From the NCBI GenBank assembly GCA_003558195.1, contig PWMM01000284.1:1-5255 (forward strand): a stretch of DNA of 5,255 nucleotides. Reading direction: 5' to 3'. The notes under the pieces are model-generated. The model worked only from the letters and a program-made list of their open reading frames with translations. It made no database searches and had not been told where the DNA came from. This DNA comes from Syntrophomonadaceae bacterium. Lineage in GTDB: Bacteria; Bacillota; Dethiobacteria; DTU022. Each line of letters opens with the position of its first letter. Positions within the stretch are counted from its first letter, which is position 1. Shown here piece by piece: positions 1 to 5,182 of this stretch. A program made the translations under genes and the position numbers.

Positions 1-100
1 CTGCAAATACCGGCATTTGATGAAGGGTAAAACAGCGTACCAATTGGGCGGAAACAGTCGATTTTCCAGCTCCGCCCTTGCCGGATACAGCGATTTTCAA
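1..100 (-). CDS. CooC/MinD-type P-loop ATPase, N-terminal fragment (runs off left edge)
   Basis: Only the first 33 codons are present. The protein begins MKIAVSGKGGAGKSTVSAQL. This is a beta strand leading straight into the deviant Walker A motif KGGxGKST (residues 8-15), with the signature lysine K8 that marks the ParA/MinD/Mrp/NifH/CooC class of dimerising ATPases. The short start 'MKIAxxGKGGxGKST' most resembles CooC-type nickel-insertion ATPases for CO dehydrogenase, but MinD- or Mrp-like relatives share the motif, so the subfamily is inference. The start is the TTG at 100-98. An in-frame TAG lies two codons upstream (106-104), no ATG precedes the P-loop, and AAGGGG sits 8 nt upstream. 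The gene follows the clpC terminator, so it is probably transcribed separately from the heat-shock operon. radA commonly follows clpC in Bacillota, and this is clearly not RadA. Confidence 0.8.
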   Translation of the reverse strand, partial: MKIAVSGKGGAGKSTVSAQLVRCFTLHQMPVFA

Positions 101-108
101 ATGCTACA

Positions 109-114
109 CCCCTT
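109..114 (-). promoter_or_regulatory. Ribosome binding site for the CooC-like gene
   Basis: AAGGGG on the minus strand lies 8 nt before the TTG at 100. It supports TTG as the real start, because no other in-frame start lies between the upstream stop codon and the P-loop. Confidence 0.65.
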
Positions 115-124
115 AACAGGGAAA

Positions 125-130
125 ACTATA
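125..130 (-). promoter_or_regulatory. Possible -10 box for the CooC-like gene
   Basis: TATAGT on the minus strand matches five of six bases of the sigma-A -10 consensus. It would place transcription start only about 18 nt before the TTG, just ahead of the ribosome binding site. No good -35 hexamer is seen 16-18 nt upstream (GAATAA at 17 nt), so this is weak. The TATAGT also overlaps the GGGGTATAG repeat described under findings. Confidence 0.2.
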
Positions 131-223
131 CCCCTTTTTTTATTTCGTTATTCTCCAAGTTGGGGTATTCGACAAAACCGGGTAAAAATCCTTTACCTAA
201 CTCAAAGTTGCTACTTTCATAAT

Positions 224-259
224 ATTAAAACAAAAAGGGGGCGTCGCCAGCGCCCCCTT
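224..259 (-). terminator. Rho-independent terminator of the ctsR-mcsA-mcsB-clpC operon
   Basis: On the minus strand, starting 7 nt after the clpC TAA, AAGGGGGCG pairs with CGCCCCCTT across a 7-nt loop. This gives seven G/C pairs plus two A/T pairs. It is followed by TTTTTGTTTT, a classic U-tract. The strength and placement indicate that transcription of the heat-shock operon ends here. The plus-strand reading has AAGG-rich sequence after the stem and no T-run, so the terminator is directional. Confidence 0.93.
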
Positions 260-266
260 AGCAAGG

Positions 267-2702
267 TTATTTCTTCTGGAATGAAAGTGTGCTTTCGTCT
301 TCAGTGGTTACCTCTACGGTGTCACCCGGGCCAATTTTGCCCTGCAGCAGTTCTTCCGAGATGCCATCTTCCAAACGGCGCTGGATAACCCTGCGCAGCG
401 GGCGGGCCCCGTAACTGGGATCAAATCCTTCTTTTAAGAGCAGGCCCTTAACATCATCGGTTACCTCCAGATGAAGGCTGTACTCTTCTATCCGGCGGTT
501 CAGTTCATCTAGCATCAGATCGACAATCTGACGGATATGTTCTTCACTTAAGGCATGGAAAACGATCTGGTCATCAACCCGGTTTAAAAATTCAGGGCGA
601 AATGTTTTTTTCAGTTCGTCCATGATCCGATCTTTCATGCCTTCATAATCATTATCTTCGCTGGAGGCGCCGAAACCGACTGTTGATTTTTTAAGAAAAG
701 TGGCGCCCACGTTGGAAGTCATGATTATGACCGTATTCCTAAAATCAACCGTTCTTCCCTTACCATCAGTCAATCTCCCGTCTTCTAAAATCTGCAACAG
801 GATATTGAATACATCGGGATGCGCTTTTTCAATTTCATCAAGCAGGATCACCGAATAAGGACTGCGGCGGACTTTTGCTGTTAACTGGCCGCCTTCTTCA
901 TAGCCGATATAACCCGGTGGGGCCCCGATTAAACGAGCCGTAGCGTGCTTTTCCATGTACTCAGACATATCAAGTCTGATGATGGCGTTCTCATCGCCAA
1001 AAAGCGCTTCAGCAAGGGCCCGGCCCAGTTCGGTCTTTCCTACCCCGGTCGGACCGAGGAATATAAAGGAGCCAATCGGACGCTTGGGATCTTTTAAGCC
1101 GGCCCGGGCCCGCCGGACAGCTTTAGACACCGAGCAGACTGCTTCATCCTGGCCGATTACCCGCCTGTGCAGGGTTTCTTCCAGTTTCATTAAACGGGCG
1201 GATTCCTCTTCCGCCAGGCGTTTGACCGGAACCCCGGTCCAGCTCGAGACAATGTAAGCCACGTCTTCATCTGTCACCAGGGAGAGGTCAGAAGCGCCAA
1301 CCTGTTTTTCCCACTCTTTTTTCTGTTCATCAAGCTCTTCTTTGAGCTTGTGCTCATCGTCGCGCAGCTTGGCCGCCTTTTCGAACTCCTGGTTGCGCAC
1401 GGAAGCTTCTTTTTCGGTACGCAGGTTATTCAGCTTATCTTCCACTTCTTTTAAATCGGGCGGCGCCGTGTAATTACGGATCCGGACCCGGGATGCAGCT
1501 TCATCAATAAGATCGATCGCTTTATCGGGCAGGTAGCGATCCGAAATGTAGCGATCGCCCAGTTTTACCGCAGCTTCTAAAGCCTCATCGGTTATTTTTA
1601 CTTTATGATGCGCTTCATAGCGGTCACGCAAGCCTTTTAAAATTTCAATGCTTTCTTCCTGGCTTGGTTCGCCCACTTTAATGGGCTGGAATCTCCTCTC
1701 CAGGGCCGGGTCTTTTTCAATATGCTTCCGGTATTCGTCCATGGTAGTTGCCCCGATGCACTGTAGTTCTCCCCTGGCCAGAGCCGGTTTGAGTATATTA
1801 GAAGCATCGATAGCGCCTTCAGCTGCGCCTGCTCCGATCAGGGTATGCAGCTCATCGATAAACACTAACACGTTACCAGCCTGGCGCAGCTCGTTCATTA
1901 ATTTGCGCAGGCGCTCCTCAAATTCACCGCGGTACTTGGTTCCTGCTACCACGGCTGCCAGCTCGATGGTAACCACCCTTTTCCCACGCAGGATTTCAGG
2001 CACTTTGCCTTCGATAATATGATAAGCCAGCCCTTCGGCAATGGCCGTTTTACCTACCCCGGGTTCGCCGATTAAACAGGGGTTATTTTTGGTCCGCCGG
2101 CTTAAGATCTGCACAACCCGTTCAATTTCTTTTTCCCGGCCCACGACCGGGTCAAGTTTTCCATCTTTAGCCATCTTGGTTAAATCGCGCCCGAAGCTAT
2201 CTACTGTTGGGGTCTGCGGGCCGCCGGCCTTTTCTCCTTCCGGCGCCTTGCCGCTTGCTTCTTCCCCGCCCAAAAGCTGGATAACTTCCTTGCGAGCCCG
2301 CTTTAAGTCTATACCCAGGTTAGAGAGGACCTGGGCGGCGATGCCTTCCCCTTCCCGGACCAAACCAAGCATTAAGTGCTCGGTACCCACGTAGTTGTGA
2401 CCAAGGTTCTGGCTTTCTTCAATGGCCAGTTCAACCACCCTTTTAGCCCTTGGTGTATAGCTAATTCCCTGCTGGATGATTTTATCACCCTTGGGGGTTA
2501 TTCTTTCTACTTCCTGCCGCACCCGGTTTAAGTCAACAGCCATATTCTGCAAAACCCGGGAGGCAATCCCCGAGCCTTCCCGGACCAAACCTAAAAGCAG
2601 ATGCTCGGTTCCGATAAAATTATGGTTTAAGCGCTTAGCCTCTTCCTGGGCCAGGACCAAAACCTGTTGTGCTCTTTCTGTAAACCTTCCAAACATGAAC
2701 AT
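267..2702 (-). CDS. clpC: ClpC, AAA+ unfoldase of the ClpCP protease
   Basis: Hsp100 ATPase that unfolds phosphoarginine-tagged and adaptor-delivered proteins and threads them into ClpP in the cytoplasm. It has 811 residues from the preferred ATG, the usual ClpC length. Domains in order: an N-domain of two Clp repeats (about 10-145) whose GTEH segments include E33 and E108, aligning with the phosphoarginine-binding glutamates of B. subtilis ClpC; a variable linker; D1 with Walker A GEPGVGKT (212-219), Walker B D283-E284, sensor-1 ATT (318-320) and arginines 336-337; a middle coiled coil with a UVR-like motif (about 437-457); D2 with Walker A GPTGVGKT (550-557), Walker B D622-E623, the ClpP-docking VGF loop (675-677) and sensor-2 GAR (765-767). 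All catalytic residues are intact. An in-frame GTG at 2711 lies inside the Shine-Dalgarno sequence, so ATG 2702 is preferred; ATG 2696 (MFGRF) is the alternative. It is the last gene of the operon and ends in TAA. Confidence 0.97.
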   Translation of the reverse strand: MFMFGRFTERAQQVLVLAQEEAKRLNHNFIGTEHLLLGLVREGSGIASRVLQNMAVDLNRVRQEVERITPKGDKIIQQGISYTPRAKRVVELAIEESQNLGHNYVGTEHLMLGLVREGEGIAAQVLSNLGIDLKRARKEVIQLLGGEEASGKAPEGEKAGGPQTPTVDSFGRDLTKMAKDGKLDPVVGREKEIERVVQILSRRTKNNPCLIGEPGVGKTAIAEGLAYHIIEGKVPEILRGKRVVTIELAAVVAGTKYRGEFEERLRKLMNELRQAGNVLVFIDELHTLIGAGAAEGAIDASNILKPALARGELQCIGATTMDEYRKHIEKDPALERRFQPIKVGEPSQEESIEILKGLRDRYEAHHKVKITDEALEAAVKLGDRYISDRYLPDKAIDLIDEAASRVRIRNYTAPPDLKEVEDKLNNLRTEKEASVRNQEFEKAAKLRDDEHKLKEELDEQKKEWEKQVGASDLSLVTDEDVAYIVSSWTGVPVKRLAEEESARLMKLEETLHRRVIGQDEAVCSVSKAVRRARAGLKDPKRPIGSFIFLGPTGVGKTELGRALAEALFGDENAIIRLDMSEYMEKHATARLIGAPPGYIGYEEGGQLTAKVRRSPYSVILLDEIEKAHPDVFNILLQILEDGRLTDGKGRTVDFRNTVIIMTSNVGATFLKKSTVGFGASSEDNDYEGMKDRIMDELKKTFRPEFLNRVDDQIVFHALSEEHIRQIVDLMLDELNRRIEEYSLHLEVTDDVKGLLLKEGFDPSYGARPLRRVIQRRLEDGISEELLQGKIGPGDTVEVTTEDESTLSFQKK

Positions 2703-2707
2703 GTTGT

Positions 2708-2715
2708 TCACCTCT
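2708..2715 (-). promoter_or_regulatory. Ribosome binding site that decides the clpC start
   Basis: AGAGGTGA on the minus strand is a near-perfect anti-16S match and lies 5 nt before the ATG at 2702. The upstream in-frame GTG (2711-2709) is part of this same sequence and has no separate ribosome binding site at a usable distance, so the longer 814-residue frame is unlikely to be the true product. Confidence 0.8.
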
Positions 2716-2754
2716 TTTTTTAAAATTCCCTAGCATGTTATTTCTGGTTATATT

Positions 2755-3816
2755 TTAATTCTGATTTTTGCTGTACCGCTCTAAAGTTTGCTTGATCTGA
2801 ACCGGTCGTTCCAGGTTTCTTTCCTGGCTATCGAGGTTTTTCCCTGCTAATAGCTGCAGGCAACCGGAGCGGATCAAAACCAGCAACTCGTTTAAAAGTT
2901 TATGATTAACTTCATTAATCAAGCCCAGATCGTAACCCAGGCGCAAATCTGACAGCAGCATAATTGCTTCCTGGGAGCTCATTAACTGGCTGTATTTTAA
3001 TAAACCGAGCGCCCGCCAGGCTTTATCAGTAAGCTCATCGCGCTTTTTATCCAGGATTGATTGCCGGGCTTTTTGCTCCTGTTCAATAACCTGGCCAATT
3101 ACGCTTCCCAGGTTGTTGATTATTTCTTCTTCAGAATGACCGAGGGTTACCTGGTTGGATACCTGCACCAGGTTACCAACAATTTCTGTCCCTTCCCCGT
3201 AAAGGCCCCGTACTGTCAAACCTACCTGGGAAAGAGCTCCCAGGAACTTGTTAATCTGGCCGGTTGTAATCAGGGCCGGCAGGTGAAGCATTACCGATGC
3301 TCTGAGCCCGGTTCCCACGTTCGTCGGACAGGCGGTCAGGTACCCATAACGCTCATCAAAAACATATTCCAGTTCGTTTTCTAAGACGTCATCGTAACAC
3401 CCGGCCTCTTTCCAGGCTTCTTCCAGGCGCAACCCGGGTAAGATACACTGGATCCTTAAGTGATCTTCTTCATTAATCATAATACTGACCGCTTCATCAC
3501 GCCTTAAAAGAAGGGCTCCGCTATTTGACTCCCGGGCCAGGAAGGGACTGGCCAGGTGCTTTTCCACCAGGGACTGTTTCTCCAGTTCAGTGATATCCTG
3601 CATCTTTATATACCTGAAACCGGCAAATTCTTCTTTTCCTGCTGTAACAGCGGTAACCTGATCAAGGACAGCTTCGCTTTGTTCTTTTGAAGCTAGGCAG
3701 GAAAAAGGATAGTGCTTGATATTCCTGGCTGCCCGGACCCGGGAGCTGATTACTGTTTCAGGTTGCGGCCCGCCGCCTTCCATCCAGCGGCTCAAGCTGA
3801 ATTGAAGTTGTTTCAA
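2755..3816 (-). CDS. mcsB: McsB protein-arginine kinase
   Basis: Phosphagen-kinase-fold enzyme that phosphorylates arginines on CtsR and on aggregated proteins, tagging them for ClpCP; McsA activates it. It has 353 residues, slightly short of the usual 355-365. Visible family motifs are SSRVRAARN (24-32, phosphate-binding arginines), the acidic loop NEEDH (115-119), YLTACPTNVGTGLRASVM (159-176) with the active-site cysteine C163, and YGEGTE (206-211) with the second catalytic acidic region. The kinase core therefore looks intact. Unusual: the C-terminal phosphoarginine-pocket motif, normally RDxxRA, reads RNLERP at 333-338. The start is TTG (3816-3814), overlapping the mcsA stop as TTGA, with GAGGGAG 7 nt upstream; homologues begin at nearly the same point before the SxW segment. 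The overlap suggests translational coupling to mcsA. The stop is TAA. Confidence 0.96.
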   Translation of the reverse strand: MKQLQFSLSRWMEGGGPQPETVISSRVRAARNIKHYPFSCLASKEQSEAVLDQVTAVTAGKEEFAGFRYIKMQDITELEKQSLVEKHLASPFLARESNSGALLLRRDEAVSIMINEEDHLRIQCILPGLRLEEAWKEAGCYDDVLENELEYVFDERYGYLTACPTNVGTGLRASVMLHLPALITTGQINKFLGALSQVGLTVRGLYGEGTEIVGNLVQVSNQVTLGHSEEEIINNLGSVIGQVIEQEQKARQSILDKKRDELTDKAWRALGLLKYSQLMSSQEAIMLLSDLRLGYDLGLINEVNHKLLNELLVLIRSGCLQLLAGKNLDSQERNLERPVQIKQTLERYSKNQN

Positions 3817-4397
3817 TTTTCGTCTCCCTCTTCCTGGTTTTTATCCTGGGGATCACTATCTTCTTGCTCTTCTTTATGTTCAATACCCCTGGCCAGGTCT
3901 TTTTCCATGGCTTTAATCTTATCGCGTAGAATAGCAGCTTCTTCAAATTCTTCATTTTCAACCTTTAGTTGCAGCTCTTTTTTAAGCTGATCCAGCTCAC
4001 GTTTATACTGGACATGCTTTTGGGTGCGAACCGGGATTTTTCCGGTATGCTCCGCGCTGGCATGAATCCGGCGCAAAAGAGGCTTTAAACTCTCTTCAAA
4101 AGCCTGGTAACAGCTGCTACAACCAAGCCTGCCCACCTGGCTAAACTGGGCGAACGAAAGGCCACATCCTGGACACTGGTTTTTAGCCGCGAGCATGGCC
4201 TGCCGGCTTTCCAACAATCCCTGGTTCAGCATGCTGGCAAAGAGTTTATGCAGTGAAAACTGCGGTTCAAAAGAAAAATCAAGTTCTTCTTTTTGACGAG
4301 CACACTGTTCACACAAAAACTCTTCGGTATGTTTGCCGTCGATGCTTTTAAAGATGTGAATATTGGCGTCATTTTTATAACATTCCTGGCACAACAT
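3813..4397 (-). CDS. mcsA: McsA, zinc-finger activator of McsB
   Basis: Cofactor that activates the McsB arginine kinase and helps control CtsR and ClpC. It has 194 residues from the preferred ATG. Four CxxC pairs are visible (C3/C6, C29/C32, C75/C78, C93/C96), matching the two zinc-finger regions of the family. They are followed by the conserved segment EHTGKIP (about 116-122) and a C-terminal UVR domain (about 132-166, FEEAAILRD core), the same motif type as in the ClpC middle domain. A highly acidic tail (about 175-194, rich in E, D and Q) follows the UVR domain. The start ATG 4397 gives MLCQEC, like B. subtilis McsA. Two TTG codons immediately upstream (4403, 4400) are in frame but sit closer to the AGGAG than is usual. 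A 114-nt gap separates it from ctsR, and its TGA overlaps the mcsB TTG. Confidence 0.94.
   Translation of the reverse strand: MLCQECYKNDANIHIFKSIDGKHTEEFLCEQCARQKEELDFSFEPQFSLHKLFASMLNQGLLESRQAMLAAKNQCPGCGLSFAQFSQVGRLGCSSCYQAFEESLKPLLRRIHASAEHTGKIPVRTQKHVQYKRELDQLKKELQLKVENEEFEEAAILRDKIKAMEKDLARGIEHKEEQEDSDPQDKNQEEGDEN
3824..3830 (-). promoter_or_regulatory. Ribosome binding site for mcsB, inside mcsA
   Basis: GAGGGAG on the minus strand lies 7 nt before the TTG at 3816 and within the last codons of mcsA. It supports a TTG start, and the TTGA overlap with the mcsA stop fits translational coupling. Confidence 0.65.
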
Positions 4398-4511
4398 CAA
4401 CAAACACTCCTGTCATAAAACTTCTAACTTTGTCTGAACATAAAGGCTGACTAATCATCGATCCTTTAATCACCGCGCTTTAATCCTTTAAACTTATTTA
4501 TTGCCGCTCTT
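4398..4511 (-). other. ctsR-mcsA intergenic spacer with internal repeats
   Basis: This is the longest gap inside the operon. On the minus strand it holds two copies of TTAAAGGAT (4483-4491 and 4461-4469, 22 nt apart) and one CCTTTA (4441-4446) that could pair with either TAAAGG core. No T-run follows, so it is not a terminator. No convincing internal promoter was found. Confidence 0.4.
4405..4411 (-). promoter_or_regulatory. Ribosome binding site for mcsA
   Basis: AGGAGTG on the minus strand. From AGGAG there are 9 nt to ATG 4397, 6 nt to TTG 4400 and 3 nt to TTG 4403. ATG 4397 is chosen for its codon and because the resulting MLCQEC matches the family's N-terminus; TTG 4400 cannot be excluded. 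Confidence 0.65.
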
Positions 4512-4988
4512 TCAATAACTAACTTTAAGCAGCTCTTCCAGGGCTTCATTTAACAGTTCATGCTGAATTTCCCTGGCTTTTTTTTTGCTTAAACCTTTCT
4601 CTTCATAAATCCTGTCCCTGGTTACTGTTTCCAAAAGAAAGGATTCTCGCCTGGATATTATTTTTTCTTCGTATAACCGCTTTAAAAGCTGCCTGACCCG
4701 CGAAGGCTCATATTCCCTGCCATTGAGGCTTTCTATTACCTCCCGCCAGGGACTGGCCTGGCTGGTTTTTAGGCGGAAGATCCTAATCCATCCCCCACCA
4801 CCACGCCTGCTTTCAACCAGGTAGCCTCTTTCTGGTGAGAAACGCCGTTCCAGGACATAATTGATCTGGGAAGGCACACAGGCAAATTTTTTTGCCAGCT
4901 CACGGCGCTGCACTTCCACGTAGGGTTCACAACTCAGCGCCAGCAGCTTTTTTAAATAATCTTCTATGCAATCTGTCAGGTTTGGCAT
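4512..4988 (-). CDS. ctsR: CtsR, transcriptional repressor of class III heat-shock genes
   Basis: Dimeric winged-helix repressor that binds tandem heptads in clp gene promoters and acts as an intrinsic heat sensor. It has 158 residues, close to the family's roughly 153. The N-terminal helix-turn-helix contains FACVPSQINYVL (35-46), followed by RFSPERGYLVES and the glycine-rich wing RRGGGGWIRI (61-70). This includes R62, the position of the arginine phosphorylated by McsB in B. subtilis CtsR, and the tetraglycine loop linked to temperature sensing. The C-terminal half (about 80-158) is helical and charged, matching the CtsR dimerisation domain, but is more divergent. The start is ATG 4988 with GGAAGGA 7 nt upstream. 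It is the first gene of the operon, and the operator lies in its leader, so autorepression is expected. The stop is TGA. Confidence 0.96.
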   Translation of the reverse strand: MPNLTDCIEDYLKKLLALSCEPYVEVQRRELAKKFACVPSQINYVLERRFSPERGYLVESRRGGGGWIRIFRLKTSQASPWREVIESLNGREYEPSRVRQLLKRLYEEKIISRRESFLLETVTRDRIYEEKGLSKKKAREIQHELLNEALEELLKVSY

Positions 4989-4995
4989 GCCTTTT

Positions 4996-5002
4996 TCCTT
5001 CC
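4996..5002 (-). promoter_or_regulatory. Ribosome binding site for ctsR
   Basis: GGAAGGA on the minus strand, 7 nt before the ATG at 4988. It lies 11 nt beyond the downstream operator heptad, so repressor and ribosome sites are adjacent but not overlapping. Confidence 0.65.
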
Positions 5003-5013
5003 AGCTGATATCG

Positions 5014-5030
5014 TCTGACCATCTCTGACC
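5014..5030 (-). promoter_or_regulatory. CtsR operator (tandem heptad)
   Basis: The minus strand reads GGTCAGA-GAT-GGTCAGA, two identical heptads in direct orientation separated by 3 nt. The known CtsR operator is RGTCAAA-NAN-RGTCAAA, so the spacing, orientation and central A of the spacer all match, and each heptad differs only at position 6 (G in place of A). It begins 8 nt after the -10 box, at about +1 to +17, where a bound repressor would block initiation. It lies directly upstream of ctsR. Confidence 0.88.
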
Positions 5031-5037
5031 TTAATTT

Positions 5038-5066
5038 ATAATAGCCTGATTGCGGGGAAAGAGCAA
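5038..5066 (-). promoter_or_regulatory. Sigma-A-type promoter of the ctsR operon
   Basis: On the minus strand TTGCTC (5066-5061) is followed by a 17-bp spacer and TATTAT (5043-5038, five of six consensus bases). The -35 keeps only the TTG. Transcription would start near 5031, just before the CtsR operator, giving a leader of about 43 nt. A second reading of the -10 as TATAAA (5040-5035) would need a 20-bp spacer and is less likely. Confidence 0.75.
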
Positions 5067-5067
5067 G

Positions 5068-5100
5068 TTCAGTAAGGGGTTTAATCAGCTTTCAGTAAGG
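5068..5100 (-). repeat. 10-bp direct repeat flanking the ctsR -35 region
   Basis: CCTTACTGAA occurs at 5100-5091 and again at 5077-5068 on the minus strand, 23 bp apart (about two helical turns), each preceded by an AAAC-like run. The proximal copy ends 1 nt before the -35 box. The position suits a regulator contacting RNA polymerase, but no protein can be named from the sequence. Confidence 0.5.
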
Positions 5101-5182
5101 TTTGAATGGCTATTTTAGGCAATTATCTTTTGATAGCGGCTATTTATTGCGATTTGCGCCGTCAAGGGAACATATTACGGCT

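Noticed and set aside
17..388. Plus-strand open frame of 123 codons
   Set aside because: It crosses the CooC-like start, the clpC terminator and the clpC 3' end, has no plausible ribosome binding site, and has a low-complexity composition unlike a protein family.
955..2733. Plus-strand frames opposite clpC (955-1257, 1648-2022, 2041-2394, 2476-2733)
   Set aside because: All are antisense shadows of the conserved clpC reading frame, rich in S, P and R, with no family motif.
3061..3990. Plus-strand frames opposite mcsB and mcsA (3061-3384, 3712-3990) and a minus-strand alternative frame (3758-3961)
   Set aside because: They overlap well-supported conserved genes and show no domain or start signal of their own.
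4375..4458. 27-codon minus-strand ORF starting ATG 4458 and overlapping the mcsA start
   Set aside because: Its AAAGGA is only 3 nt from the ATG, too close for a normal ribosome binding site, and the peptide shows no recognisable feature; most likely chance.
5133..5143. ATAGCGGCTAT palindrome and repeated GGCTATTT (5108 and 5138)
   Set aside because: The palindrome has a one-base centre and cannot form a hairpin; the repeat is short, AT-rich and has no clear relation to a gene start.
5160..5165. TTGACG on the minus strand as a second ctsR promoter -35 box
   Set aside because: No acceptable -10 hexamer is found 16-18 nt downstream (TAGCCG at 17 nt).
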